Part shown: one piece after another, positions 16,040 to 26,105 of the stretch
Numbering within the stretch: the first letter of the stretch is position 1
Layout of the letters: each line of letters starts with the position of its first letter
NCBI GenBank assembly: GCA_964542305.1
Contig: CAZITX010000010.1
Coordinates: forward strand, 18,733-82,732
Length of the DNA stretch: 64,000 nt
From: DMER64 sp964542305
Lineage (GTDB): Bacteria; Bacteroidota; Bacteroidia; Bacteroidales; UBA932
Direction: 5' to 3'
The notes under the pieces: model-generated
Databases searched by the model: none
Told to the model about the DNA's origin: nothing
What the model saw: the letters and a program-made list of their open reading frames with translations, nothing else
Program-made: the position numbers and the translations under genes

Positions 16040-18880
16040 TTAGCGATTAATGCTGCAACAAACAAGATTTCTGTCTCCGTACCCGTTGTCTACGCGGGTT
16101 ACCGGCGGCCAGAATTTGTGAGGTACGATCCAGGAAAGCGGGTAGGCCGCTTTTTCACGGGAATAAGGATGAGTCCAGTTGTCCGAACAAACTTCCACAG
16201 CCGTATGGGGTGCATTCTTCAACAGGTTGTCCTCTGTGGTGCCTGATGAACCGTTTTCCCCGGCCAGGGCTTTACATTCTTCCAGGATGCTGAGCATGGC
16301 CTGGGCAAAACGGTCCAGTTCTTCTTTTGATTCGCTTTCCGTGGGCTCAACCATTAGTGTGTCGTGTACCGGGAAGGATAGAGTAGGGGCATGAAAACCG
16401 TAATCCATAAGTCGCTTGGCCACATCCGTGGCATCGGCTCCGTAGGTTTTGCCAAAATGACGCAGATCCAGGATGCATTCGTGAGCCACAAACCCGTTTT
16501 CCCCGCAATACAAGGTCGTATATGCCGGGGCCAGTTTTTTTGATAAATAATTGGCATTCAGGATGGCATATTCAGATACCCTTCGCAGACCGTCACGTCC
16601 CAACAATTTTATATAACCGTAAGTTATGGGTAATAACAACGGGAATCCGTAAGGTGTTGCGGCTACCGTTTTTCCGCCACCACAATCTGACAGCGGATGA
16701 CCGGGCAGGTATGGGGCCAGTTCTTTGGTGCAGCATATGGGGCCCACTCCGGGTCCTCCTCCGCCGTGAGGCATGGAAAAGGTTTTGTGGAGGTTCAGGT
16801 GGCATACATCGGCCCCCAGGATCCCAGGATTTGTAATGCCCACCTGGGCGTTCATGTTGGCTCCGTCTATATATACCATCCCCCCGTTTTGATGCACAAT
16901 GTCGCAAATTTCCCGTATGGCCGGTTCAAAAACACCGTGTGTAGAGGGATAAGTGATCATCATGCAAGAGAGGTTCTCACTGTATTGACCGGCTTTTTCC
17001 CGCAATTCTTCAATATCTATGTTTCCTTGTTCATCGCACCCAACTATTATTATGTCCAGGCCGGCCATAGCGGCACTTGCCGGATTAGTTCCATGCGCGG
17101 ATGACGGGATAAGGGCAATATTGCGGTGTCCCTGCCCGGTTTCTTTCTGCCGGGAGCGAATGACCGTCAGACCTGCATATTCCCCGGCTGCCCCGGAGTT
17201 CGGTTGGAGCGAACAGGCATCCAGTCCGGTGATCACAGACAGATCGTGTTCCAATTCCCTGATAAGCTGCATGTAGCCTTCAACCTGGTAAGACGGGGCA
17301 AAAGGATGAATGGAATTCCATTCGCTCCAGCTAAGAGGCATAAGTTCCACGGCGGCATTGAGCTTCATGGTACAGGATCCCAGGGGGATCATGGAATGTG
17401 CCAGGGAGATATCGCGTGTTTCCAGTGTTTTTATGTAACGCATCATCTCTGTTTCCGAGTGGTATTTGTTGAACACAGGTTCTTCCAAAACAGGGGTGGA
17501 ACGTTCCATAAATGAGGGGATTTGCGGCTCGTAGCGATGTTTACCCCGGGAGAGGGTGAATATTTCCAGTATCGTTTCCAGTTCGCGGTCGTTGGATAAT
17601 TCGTCAAAAGACATCCTGATGCTTTGGGAATCGGGATAGAAGAAGTTGATTTTCAAGGTTTGTGCGTTGGCTTTGATACGGGCTGTATCTACCCCGGTCA
17701 GTTCTATGGTGTCAAAGAAATTTTGGTGTTTCAGGGTAAATCCGTTGGCGGCCAGAATGCCGGCAGCCACGTGGGCATAATACCTGCCGTTCTGAGCAAT
17801 TTCACGGATCCCCTTGCTGCCGTGATAAACGGCATACATACCGGCCATTGTGGCCATCAGGGCTGTTGCCGTACATATATTGGATGTGGCTTTTTCACGT
17901 TTGATGTGCTGTTCGCGTGTCTGAAGCGCCAGGCGGTAAGCGGGTTTGCCCAGCCTGTCCACGGAAAGGCCCACTATACGTCCCGGAATGTTGCGGCGGT
18001 ATTTCTCGGAACAGGCAATATACCCGGTGATGGGACCTCCAAATCCCGGAGGAAGTCCAAAGCGCTGGGCACTGCCAACGGCAATATCGGCACCCCAGGC
18101 GGCCGGTTCTTTCAAAACGGCCAGTGCCAACAAGTCACAGGCGGCCGTTACAAGCAACTCCCTTTGATGGGCTTCTTTGCAAAGTTCGGTATAATCACAC
18201 AACAGGCCGTCGGCTCCGGGATACTGAACCATAATGCCAAACAGGCGGGATGCGTATTTTTCAATTACAGGGAGCGGATCCCCGCTCAGGTCTGCGGTAA
18301 TGATCTCAATGCCCAATCCTTCCGCCCTGGTTTCCATTACGGCAAGTGTCTGGGGAAACATGTTCTTGTCTGCCAACATAACATTTCGGCCTTCTTTTAC
18401 AAATGGCCTGGGTCGAAGCTCCAGCATCATTCGCATGGCCTCGGCAGCTGCGGTAGACTCGTCCAGAAGGGAACTGTTTGCCAGGTTGTATCCTGTAAGA
18501 CTGCAGACCATTGTCTGAAAATTGAACAACGCTTCCAGACGTCCCTGGGAAATTTCAGATTGGTACGGTGTATAAGAAGTATACCATCCCGGGTTTTCAA
18601 AAATGTTACGCATTATTACCGGTAAAGAGGCGGTTCCGTAATACCCCGTTCCAATAAGGGAGCGGAAAGGCAGGTTTTTGGAGGCCAGGTTTTTCAAATG
18701 CATGGTAAATTCGTATTCACTCATGCCTTTTTCCAGGGCCAGCGGCTCCTTCATCCTGATGCCGGCGGGTACGGTTTTATCAATGAGCGTATCCAGGGAA
18801 TCTACCCCTATAACATCCAGCATTTCCCGGATCTGTTCAGGCCGGGGACCGTTGTGTCTTTCTGTAAATGTCTGTGCCAT
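16040..18880 (-). CDS. gcvP: Glycine dehydrogenase (decarboxylating), P protein
   Basis: 946 residues from the ATG at 18880 (MAQTFTERHNGP). A longer frame would run into rodA. It is the single-chain P protein of the glycine cleavage system, with both halves fused. It decarboxylates glycine using pyridoxal phosphate and passes the aminomethyl group to the H protein. The PLP lysine is Lys699 in HLNLHKTFSMPHGGGGPG. Other landmarks are the GTGYYGT region, GFGGP, and GSCTMKLN. The gcvT and gcvH genes are not nearby. It lies 22 bases after rodA on the same strand, so read-through from the rod-shape operon is possible. Confidence 0.95.
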   Translation of the reverse strand: MAQTFTERHNGPRPEQIREMLDVIGVDSLDTLIDKTVPAGIRMKEPLALEKGMSEYEFTMHLKNLASKNLPFRSLIGTGYYGTASLPVIMRNIFENPGWYTSYTPYQSEISQGRLEALFNFQTMVCSLTGYNLANSSLLDESTAAAEAMRMMLELRPRPFVKEGRNVMLADKNMFPQTLAVMETRAEGLGIEIITADLSGDPLPVIEKYASRLFGIMVQYPGADGLLCDYTELCKEAHQRELLVTAACDLLALAVLKEPAAWGADIAVGSAQRFGLPPGFGGPITGYIACSEKYRRNIPGRIVGLSVDRLGKPAYRLALQTREQHIKREKATSNICTATALMATMAGMYAVYHGSKGIREIAQNGRYYAHVAAGILAANGFTLKHQNFFDTIELTGVDTARIKANAQTLKINFFYPDSQSIRMSFDELSNDRELETILEIFTLSRGKHRYEPQIPSFMERSTPVLEEPVFNKYHSETEMMRYIKTLETRDISLAHSMIPLGSCTMKLNAAVELMPLSWSEWNSIHPFAPSYQVEGYMQLIRELEHDLSVITGLDACSLQPNSGAAGEYAGLTVIRSRQKETGQGHRNIALIPSSAHGTNPASAAMAGLDIIIVGCDEQGNIDIEELREKAGQYSENLSCMMITYPSTHGVFEPAIREICDIVHQNGGMVYIDGANMNAQVGITNPGILGADVCHLNLHKTFSMPHGGGGPGVGPICCTKELAPYLPGHPLSDCGGGKTVAATPYGFPLLLPITYGYIKLLGRDGLRRVSEYAILNANYLSKKLAPAYTTLYCGENGFVAHECILDLRHFGKTYGADATDVAKRLMDYGFHAPTLSFPVHDTLMVEPTESESKEELDRFAQAMLSILEECKALAGENGSSGTTEDNLLKNAPHTAVEVCSDNWTHPYSREKAAYPLSWIVPHKFWPPVTRVDNGYGDRNLVCCSINR

Positions 18881-18902
18881 ATTGTGTGACAAATAATTTT
18901 GG

Positions 18903-20330
18903 TTAGTCGTTGGTAGCATCCATTTTTAAGAGGATAAACAAAAGTAATGTAAAAGTCCATAAGGAAGAACCCCCGTAGCTGATAAAAGGCAAAGGAATGC
19001 CAATAACCGGTGTAATCCCGATGGTCATACCAATATTGATGAAAACGTGGAAAAAAATACACGCCGCCACGCCGTAGCCGTATATTCGGCCAAACGGATG
19101 TCGTTGTTTTTCAGATATTTGTATAATTCTTATCAAAAGGAACATATACAAGAAAACAACCAGTGAAGCACCCAGGAATCCCCATTCTTCCCCAATGGAA
19201 CAAAAAATAAAATCGGTACTCTGTTCCGGTACAAAATTGTATTTTGTCTGTGTTCCCTGTAAAAATCCTTTACCAATAAAACCGCCCGATCCTATGGCAA
19301 CTTTGGACTGGTACACGTTGTACCCGCTTCCGTAGATGTCTTTGTCAATCCCCAGCAACGTTTCAATACGTGCCTGCTGGTGCGGTTTAAGCACGTTGTT
19401 GAATAAATAGCCTACCGAAAATATCAGGACAATACTGCTCACGAAACTCAACACCAGTATTTTCAGGAAGGTAAGTTTTTTACGGAAAGCAAGAATCAGC
19501 GACACGATTACAAGGGGAACGGTTACTATAAGGAACCACACGTATTTTTCAAAATAGGCAAAAAGATCTACGGACAACATGTCCAGGATATAAGGGATCA
19601 AAAAATAAACAGCGGTAAAAGAGATGATCGCAATTAAAACCGGTCTTTTTTTCCCTGCAGCCAGGAATGCCGTTATAAAACAGATGTCCAGGGTCAGCCA
19701 CAGAACATACAACGGGCTCCAGATGATAGACAACAGGAACAAAACGATAGCAGCAATGCCTGTCAGGGGAATCCAGCCCGGAAGGCCTTCCCGGTACAAC
19801 ACAATGATGAAAGCCAACAGAACCAGGGCCAGACCCGTTTCATCTTCCAGAAGGATCAATGCGGCCGGTATCAGGATCAGGGCTGTTACATATAAAATCC
19901 CGCGAAAAGTTCTCAGGTGAAAGTGAGGCCGGCTCATTACCCCGGCCAGTCCCAGGGCCACGAAAACTTTAGTCATTTCAGCAGGCTGAAAATGAACCGG
20001 TCCAAACACAAGCCATGATTTTGACCCTCCGCGTTCCACGCCCAGAACCAGCACGGAAAGCAGCAACAATATTCCCAGGATATACAGAACGTTGGAGAAC
20101 ATTTCATAAAACCGGGTTGGAATAAGCAGTACCACTATGGCCAGGAACCAGGCCCCGAATATCCAGATCATCTGCATGCCGTAGCGTTGCGATGTGTCAA
20201 AGATCTGTCCGTGTTCGGGATCGTATACGGCTGAAAAAATGCTGATCCACCCGATTAAGACCAGGATCAGATAGGCGGCAACACTCCACCAGTCCAGTTT
20301 TCTGAAAAATGTATGTTCTCTTCTTCTCAT
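18903..20330 (-). CDS. rodA: Rod-shape SEDS glycosyltransferase RodA
   Basis: 475 residues with about ten transmembrane helices. It polymerises lipid II into glycan strands together with PBP2 in the elongasome. The SEDS signature is clear: SGGFIGKGFLQGTQTK, FVPEQSTDFIF, GEEWGFLG and the closing IGMTIGITPVIGIPLPFISYGGSS. It is longer than the E. coli protein, with extra helices in the middle, as is usual in Bacteroidota. The start codon overlaps the mrdA stop by four bases (ATGA). Confidence 0.94.
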   Translation of the reverse strand: MRRREHTFFRKLDWWSVAAYLILVLIGWISIFSAVYDPEHGQIFDTSQRYGMQMIWIFGAWFLAIVVLLIPTRFYEMFSNVLYILGILLLLSVLVLGVERGGSKSWLVFGPVHFQPAEMTKVFVALGLAGVMSRPHFHLRTFRGILYVTALILIPAALILLEDETGLALVLLAFIIVLYREGLPGWIPLTGIAAIVLFLLSIIWSPLYVLWLTLDICFITAFLAAGKKRPVLIAIISFTAVYFLIPYILDMLSVDLFAYFEKYVWFLIVTVPLVIVSLILAFRKKLTFLKILVLSFVSSIVLIFSVGYLFNNVLKPHQQARIETLLGIDKDIYGSGYNVYQSKVAIGSGGFIGKGFLQGTQTKYNFVPEQSTDFIFCSIGEEWGFLGASLVVFLYMFLLIRIIQISEKQRHPFGRIYGYGVAACIFFHVFINIGMTIGITPVIGIPLPFISYGGSSLWTFTLLLFILLKMDATND

Positions 20331-22168
20331 TCCAGATGACGTGTCAGCAGGTCTTGTTCCAGGGTTCGCTCATAAAGCCATTGCCGGGAAGGATGGATTT
20401 CCCCGGTAAGGTATTTTTCCACCAGCAGCGAAGCGACCGGTGCAGCTTGGGATGCTCCGAATCCGCCTTGTTCAATGTATACGGCCACAGCGATCCTGGG
20501 ATCTTCCCGTGGGGCAAAACAGATAAAGACCGAGTGGTCCTCTCCGTGGGGATTCTGTGCCGTTCCGGTCTTGCCGCACATTTCCACACCGGGAATGGCT
20601 GCCAGCCTGGCCGTGGCTCCGGACCCTGCCGGAGCGTGTACAGCCTGGTACATGCCTTCCACAATAATTGGAAAATATACAGAATCAACCATTACCTGGT
20701 GCCTTTCCACTGCAGGTCTGAATCCGGGATCTTCCGGTATTTCCCGCACCAAATGCGGTGTATAATAATGGCCCCTGTTGGCCATCACGGCAGCCAGGTT
20801 AGCCAACTGCAGGGGAGTAGCCCCAATTTCACCCTGTCCTATAGAAAGGGAAATAACCGTAAGGGATCTCCAGGCGTTTGTACCATAAATACGGTTGTAT
20901 GTAACAGAGCCCGGAATGGATCCCGGCAATTCCCCGGGTATATCAATGCCCAGTTTTTGTCCAAACCCGAAGCTTTTCACATATTCCTGCCAGACATCCA
21001 TAGCTGTTGCCGTATTTTCGTATTCCGGATTGTCCAGAATATTTCTGAACACATAACAGTAATAGGCATTGCAAGACATCATGACAGATTGCATCAGATT
21101 CAGAGGAGAGGGATGGCTGTGACAGCCCACCGTCAGCGATCCGGCCCTGTATCCCATATTACAGGAATACCGTGTATTGGGAGTCACCACATCCTCCTGC
21201 AACCCTATCAGTCCGTTTACCAATTTGAAAACGGATCCCGGGGGATAAGAAGACATAATGGCCCGGTTGAACATAGGCTTCAGAGGGTCTGATATTACCT
21301 TGGAATAATGGGCGCCAAAATTTGTGAGGTATTCGGTAGACAGACCGGTAGAAGTGATCAGGGTGAGAACCTCCCCTGAAGATGGGTCCAGGGCAATAAC
21401 CGATCCCACTTTGTTTTTCATAAGCTCTTCCCCAAAGGCTTGTAACGGCAGATCAATGGAGGTGACCATATTTTTCCCCGGAACGGCGGGTTTGTCGTAA
21501 TCACCCTCTTCGTAAGATGATTTGATTTGGTTGTGTACGTCTCTCAGGTAAATAGAATATCCCTTTTCTCCTTTCAGCCAGGGTTCGTAATATTCTTCCA
21601 GGCCTGTGCGTCCGATGTAATCCCCGGGCCGGTAGTCGGGATTTTTTTCCAGAAAAGTGCCATCGGCTTCAATAATATATCCGAGCAAATTTCCGCAAAC
21701 AGGTGAAGGGTAATCGCGCACACTCCTTGTCTGTACGGAAAAACCCGGAAACCGGTGAGCTCTTTCCAGGAAGCGGGTGTATTGCTCTCTACTTACCTGG
21801 CGTAGAAATATGACAGACTGATATCCTATGGCCCTGCGCCGGGAATTTACCTGGGCCAGCATGTCACCCATTTGTTCACGCGACAATTGAAAAATGGAAC
21901 AAAACCCCGTAGTATCAAAAGGTTCCAATTCCCTGGGGGTGATCATAATATCGTACGCGGATTGATTCCCCACCAGGATGTTTCCGTTGCGGTCATAGAT
22001 CAGACCACGTGAAGGGTAGATGATCTCGTAACGCAACACGTTATTTGATGCGGTAACTTTATATTCTTTATTTACCAACTGCAGGAATACAAGACGTCCT
22101 ATCAGGATCAGCAGACAAATGACAAAGAAAGCTATGATTATATTTTTTTCTCTTGCCCTGTTTTCCAT
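20327..22168 (-). CDS. mrdA: Penicillin-binding protein 2 (elongation transpeptidase)
   Basis: 613 residues. One N-terminal transmembrane helix (about 9-30) is followed by the class B PBP dimerisation domain and a transpeptidase domain with Ser312-x-x-Lys315 (GSVFK), Ser365-Cys-Asn367 and Lys533-Thr-Gly535. It cross-links side-wall peptidoglycan in the periplasm and is the partner of RodA. It sits between mreD (5 bases upstream) and rodA (4-base overlap), the standard Bacteroidota order. Confidence 0.95.
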   Translation of the reverse strand: MENRAREKNIIIAFFVICLLILIGRLVFLQLVNKEYKVTASNNVLRYEIIYPSRGLIYDRNGNILVGNQSAYDIMITPRELEPFDTTGFCSIFQLSREQMGDMLAQVNSRRRAIGYQSVIFLRQVSREQYTRFLERAHRFPGFSVQTRSVRDYPSPVCGNLLGYIIEADGTFLEKNPDYRPGDYIGRTGLEEYYEPWLKGEKGYSIYLRDVHNQIKSSYEEGDYDKPAVPGKNMVTSIDLPLQAFGEELMKNKVGSVIALDPSSGEVLTLITSTGLSTEYLTNFGAHYSKVISDPLKPMFNRAIMSSYPPGSVFKLVNGLIGLQEDVVTPNTRYSCNMGYRAGSLTVGCHSHPSPLNLMQSVMMSCNAYYCYVFRNILDNPEYENTATAMDVWQEYVKSFGFGQKLGIDIPGELPGSIPGSVTYNRIYGTNAWRSLTVISLSIGQGEIGATPLQLANLAAVMANRGHYYTPHLVREIPEDPGFRPAVERHQVMVDSVYFPIIVEGMYQAVHAPAGSGATARLAAIPGVEMCGKTGTAQNPHGEDHSVFICFAPREDPRIAVAVYIEQGGFGASQAAPVASLLVEKYLTGEIHPSRQWLYERTLEQDLLTRHLE

Positions 22169-22173
22169 TGCGG

Positions 22174-22686
22174 TTACCTCCTTCGTTCAAAAAAGGTTCT
22201 TTTGAATAACAGGACAAGAACAACATTGAGGACCAGACTGCACAAAAGACGCGCAGCGGTTTGCCAGAAAAGGAAGAAACTAAAACTTTCCAGGTTGAAA
22301 TAAACCAGGTGATGCACAGAAACGCTCATCAATACAAATAACAGATAACGGGAAAAGCCGAACGACCGGAATCCGGGTACTGACAGGTCGTCAAAATCTC
22401 CTTTGACTGCCAGGAGTTTAAACATACTGTTCCTCATAGCCCCCAGCATAACAAAAGAAGCTGTATGTAACCCCATAATACCGGCACTCAGTATATCCAT
22501 TCCCAATCCGAAAGCAAAAGCCCAGAGCATAAGTAGCCAGGAAGGATAAGTGCACGGGAACAGCAGGAGAAAAAGAATGTAGGGCATGGGATACAGGAAG
22601 GTTCCCAGGTTCAGACCTTCGAACAGCAACAGCTGTACCGCCATAATAACAACAAAACGCAGGATATATTTCAGAAAATCATTCAT
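22174..22686 (-). CDS. mreD: Rod-shape determining protein MreD
   Basis: 170 residues, nearly all membrane-embedded with five or six helices. Sequence conservation is low, as is normal for MreD. Identification rests on the AFGLGMDILSAGIMGLHTA region (DxxxGxxG(L/F)) and on its place between mreC and mrdA. It bridges MreC and the PBP2/RodA complex. It starts inside the mreC stop (ATGA). Confidence 0.88.
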   Translation of the reverse strand: MNDFLKYILRFVVIMAVQLLLFEGLNLGTFLYPMPYILFLLLFPCTYPSWLLMLWAFAFGLGMDILSAGIMGLHTASFVMLGAMRNSMFKLLAVKGDFDDLSVPGFRSFGFSRYLLFVLMSVSVHHLVYFNLESFSFFLFWQTAARLLCSLVLNVVLVLLFKRTFFERRR

Positions 22687-23519
22687 AGATCCTCCTCCTG
22701 CGGATTGTTAATTAATTCCCGGATCTCCTGTGCTCCTTTGTTTGATACTACATGAACGTAATGAAGGCTCTTGAAATCTTCAAAAAGTTCCACTTCCAGT
22801 TCCAGGAAGGTTCCCTGTTTCAGGGTCCCTGATTTTACAAAACCTATGGGTATATCCGGAGGGAATACCAGGGAGAACACGCTGCTGACAACGGTGTCCC
22901 CCACACTGATTTCAATATGTTGCGGGATTTCGGAAAGAAAAACCCGGCGGTAATCCACTCCATCCCAATGCAAGGTCCCGAATGTGCCGCTTTTTTTAAG
23001 TTCTGCCGTAAAACGTTGTTGCGTGTTTAGCAGGGAAATTATCATGGCATAATGATCGGAAACATTGGACACCACTCCTACTATACCTTGTGAACTGACA
23101 ACTCCCATATCCTGTTCAAGTCCGTCCTGTATGCCTTTGTCTATTATCAGGAAATTGTGCTGCCTGTTAACGGTGTTTCTTATAACCCGGGCCGGAATAT
23201 AGGAAAAAGTATCTCTCAGGGCAAAGATGCTGTCTGTTTTGAGGACATTGCCTGTTGACGCCTCTGTCAGCCGGGACATCTCATTTAAAAGCCGGGTGTT
23301 TTCCAGAGCCAGCTGCCGGTTGATCTCTTTAAGATTCGTAAAAGCCACCCAGGAAGATCGCCTTTCCCACCAACTGATCTGGCGGGCACGAATGAAGTTC
23401 AGGATGGCGTTCTGCTGAAAATAACTGTTATTGACAAGCATAACAACAGCACCCGCCTGCAGGACAAGAAACAGCAGCAGAACCAATAGTTTCCTGAGCA
23501 AAGGGGAGGTATTGAACAT
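22683..23519 (-). CDS. mreC: Rod-shape determining protein MreC
   Basis: 278 residues. An N-terminal transmembrane helix (about 8-28) is followed by a short coiled coil (about 60-85) and the double beta-barrel periplasmic domain, with the conserved ARVIRNTVNRQHNFLIIDKG and GVVSSQGIVGVVSNVSDHYAMI elements. It scaffolds the elongasome under MreB control. It begins 15 bases after mreB. Confidence 0.92.
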   Translation of the reverse strand: MFNTSPLLRKLLVLLLFLVLQAGAVVMLVNNSYFQQNAILNFIRARQISWWERRSSWVAFTNLKEINRQLALENTRLLNEMSRLTEASTGNVLKTDSIFALRDTFSYIPARVIRNTVNRQHNFLIIDKGIQDGLEQDMGVVSSQGIVGVVSNVSDHYAMIISLLNTQQRFTAELKKSGTFGTLHWDGVDYRRVFLSEIPQHIEISVGDTVVSSVFSLVFPPDIPIGFVKSGTLKQGTFLELEVELFEDFKSLHYVHVVSNKGAQEIRELINNPQEEDL

Positions 23520-23534
23520 GCACGACCTTTATTT

Positions 23535-24554
23535 TTATCTTAACAAAAACGGGAATTTCCCGATATTTTTCAATGCAATCCCGGTTCCCCTGGCAACGGA
23601 GTGCAAAGGACCTTCCGAAATATGGAACGGGATATTGATCTTGTCTTCAAGCCTTTTATCCACACCGCGCAATAAGGCGCCTCCTCCTGTAAGAAAAATG
23701 CCCCGTTGTACTATATCTGAATACAGCTCAGGAGGGGTCTGTTCCAAAACAGACAACACAGCCGTTTCAATTTTTACCAGGGATTTATCAAGACAGTGGG
23801 CAATTTCCTGTGAGGTAACCGATACTTCCACGGGGAGGGCGGTCATCAGGTTGGGACCGCGAACCAGCATAGGTTCCGGGGGATTGTCCAAATCCGACAA
23901 GGCAGATCCAACGCAGATCTTTATGTCTTCTGCAGTGCGTTCGCCAATTTTAATATTATGCTGGTGACGCATGTATTGCTGGATCTCTGTGGTAAATACG
24001 TCTCCGGCAACACGAATACTTTGGTTGCAGACGATCCCTCCCAGGGCAATGACCGCAATTTCCGTAGTACCACCGCCTATATCCACTACCATATTCCCTT
24101 CAGAAGCCGTTACGTCTATACCAATTCCCAATGCGGCAGCCATAGGTTCGTAGATCATGTATACATCACGGCCTCCGGCATGTTCGGACGAATCGCGCAC
24201 CGCGCGGATCTCTACCTCGGTACTCCCGGAAGGTATGCAGACAACCATCCGTAAACTCGGCATAAAAAATTTGTTTTGCGGGTTGATCATTTTGATCATC
24301 CCGCGGACCATTTGCTCGGCAGCGTTAAAATCTGCGATCACACCATCGCGCAAAGGGCGGATGGTTTTGATGTTTTCGTGAGTCTTTCCCTGCATCATCC
24401 TGGCTGTCCGGCCTATGGCCATAGGTTTTCCGGTGTTTTGATCTATTGCAATAATGGACGGTTCATCCACTACAATTTTATCGTTGTGAATAATGATGGT
24501 ATTGGCAGTACCCAGGTCAATGGCCAGTTTTTGAGATAAGAATGAAAAAGCCAT
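23535..24554 (-). CDS. mreB: Actin-like rod-shape protein MreB
   Basis: 339 residues, normal length. It polymerises under the inner membrane and steers side-wall synthesis. Actin-fold nucleotide motifs are present: LAIDLGTANT at the start, VDIGGGTTEIAVIALGG (phosphate 2), YEPMAAALGIG and FLTGGGALLRG. The N-terminal 'MAFSFLSQ' is probably the membrane-binding tip. It leads the mre block but starts only 9 bases after purH, so transcription from the purH unit is likely. Confidence 0.95.
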   Translation of the reverse strand: MAFSFLSQKLAIDLGTANTIIIHNDKIVVDEPSIIAIDQNTGKPMAIGRTARMMQGKTHENIKTIRPLRDGVIADFNAAEQMVRGMIKMINPQNKFFMPSLRMVVCIPSGSTEVEIRAVRDSSEHAGGRDVYMIYEPMAAALGIGIDVTASEGNMVVDIGGGTTEIAVIALGGIVCNQSIRVAGDVFTTEIQQYMRHQHNIKIGERTAEDIKICVGSALSDLDNPPEPMLVRGPNLMTALPVEVSVTSQEIAHCLDKSLVKIETAVLSVLEQTPPELYSDIVQRGIFLTGGGALLRGVDKRLEDKINIPFHISEGPLHSVARGTGIALKNIGKFPFLLR

Positions 24555-24563
24555 ATAAAAAAT

Positions 24564-26105
24564 CTAGTGTTTGAAATGGCGTATGCCCGTAAAGACCATA
24601 GCCATATCGTGTTCGTTACAAAAATCAATACTTTCGCGATCCCTGATGGAGCCTCCCGGCTGGATAACCGCAGTGATGCCTTCCTGCCAGGCCAGCTCTA
24701 CGCAGTCCGGGAACGGGAAAAAAGCATCTGAAGCCATAACGGCATCCTTTAGTGACAATTTGTACTCGTGGGCTTTTTCTATGGCGTGTTTCAGGGAATC
24801 TACCCGGGAAGTCTGTCCCATACCGCTGGAGATCAATCTCCCGTTTCCGGCCAGTACAATGGCATTTGATTTGGTGTGCTTTACCAGTTTGTTGGCAAAG
24901 ACCAGGTCGTTTACCTGGGCCTTGGACGGAGCCTTGTGGGTAGCCAGTGTAAAGGATGCAGCATCTTCCACTTTGTTGTCCCGGTCCTGAACTATAACAC
25001 CGTTTAAGAGGGATCTGAATTCTTTTTCCGGAAGCGGTTTTGCCGTGTCGGTCTGTAATATGATCCGGTTCTTTTTGCTTTTGAGTATTTCCAAAGCCTG
25101 CGGATCGTAAGAAGGTGCGATGACTACTTCAAAGAAAAGCGGGTTCATCAATTGTGCCACATCCCCTGTCAGGGGACGGTTGATAATAATGATACCCCCG
25201 AACGCACTTACCGGATCTGCCTGCAGGGCCTGTTCCCATAATTGCTTCAGGTTTTTGCCTGTGGCGCATCCGCATGCGTTGTTGTGCTTCATGATGGCAA
25301 GGGCCGGTTCCGTAAAATCGCCTATCAGGCGCAGGGCGGCTTCTATGTCCAGCAGGTTGTTGTAAGAAATATCTTTCCCGTGCAATTGACGCGGCAGGCT
25401 GTCGGTTGTTCCGAAATACATGGCTTCCTGGTGCGGATTTTCTCCGTAGCGCAAAGAAACGGGTGTTTCCAACAGGTTATGGCTGAATGCGGGGATGCCA
25501 ATATCCCGGTTCATGTATTGGAAAATGGCCGTGTCGTAATGGGAACTGACTTTAAACGCATGTGCGGCAAAGAACATCCGGTCACTAAGCGTTGTATGGC
25601 CGTCCTGGGCGTTTAAAAGGTCCAGCAATTGCGGATACAGAGACCGGTCTGGAACTACAAGGACGTCTTTGTAATTTTTAGCAGCCGCCCTGATCAGGGA
25701 TATCCCGCCGATGTCAATTTTTTCTATGATCGCAGCGTGGTCTGCCCCGGAGGCCACGGTGTCTTCAAAAGGATACAGATCCACAATGACCAGATCTATT
25801 GGTCCTATTTCCCACTGCTTCATGTCTGACCGGTCTTCAGGGACATCCCGTCTGCCCAGAATACCTCCGAACACTTTGGGATGCAGTGTTTTAACGCGGC
25901 CCCCCAGGATAGAAGGGTAACCGGTCAGATCTTCTACTGCCGTAGCAGGAATATCCAGGCTTTTAATGTATTCCAGGCTCCCGCCGGTTGAATGGATATG
26001 CACTCCCAAAGAGGCCAGCTTTCTGACGATTGGTTCCAGGCCCTCTTTGTGGTAAACGGAAACAAGGGCACTTCTTACGGGTATATTTCTTAGGTTATTG
26101 GTCAT
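24564..26105 (-). CDS. purH: Bifunctional AICAR formyltransferase / IMP cyclohydrolase
   Basis: 513 residues, normal length. It carries out the last two steps of IMP synthesis. The N-terminal cyclohydrolase (MGS-like) domain has STGGSLEYI, GRVKTLHPKVFGGIL and VDLYPF. The C-terminal formyltransferase part has RYGENPHQEA, KHNNACGCA, SAFGG and the end signature GGSIRDRESIDFCNEHDMAMVFTG region. The ATG at 26105 overlaps the stop of the Lrp-type regulator gene (ATGA), so the regulator and purH are translationally coupled. The start is placed there rather than 12 bases upstream. Confidence 0.95.
   Translation of the reverse strand: MTNNLRNIPVRSALVSVYHKEGLEPIVRKLASLGVHIHSTGGSLEYIKSLDIPATAVEDLTGYPSILGGRVKTLHPKVFGGILGRRDVPEDRSDMKQWEIGPIDLVIVDLYPFEDTVASGADHAAIIEKIDIGGISLIRAAAKNYKDVLVVPDRSLYPQLLDLLNAQDGHTTLSDRMFFAAHAFKVSSHYDTAIFQYMNRDIGIPAFSHNLLETPVSLRYGENPHQEAMYFGTTDSLPRQLHGKDISYNNLLDIEAALRLIGDFTEPALAIMKHNNACGCATGKNLKQLWEQALQADPVSAFGGIIIINRPLTGDVAQLMNPLFFEVVIAPSYDPQALEILKSKKNRIILQTDTAKPLPEKEFRSLLNGVIVQDRDNKVEDAASFTLATHKAPSKAQVNDLVFANKLVKHTKSNAIVLAGNGRLISSGMGQTSRVDSLKHAIEKAHEYKLSLKDAVMASDAFFPFPDCVELAWQEGITAVIQPGGSIRDRESIDFCNEHDMAMVFTGIRHFKH

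Noticed and set aside
18881..18902. Glycine riboswitch before gcvP
   Set aside because: The gap to rodA is only 22 bases, far too short for an aptamer.
18881..18919. Longer N-terminus for gcvP
   Set aside because: It would overlap rodA, and the family start MAQTFTERHNGP fits the ATG at 18880.
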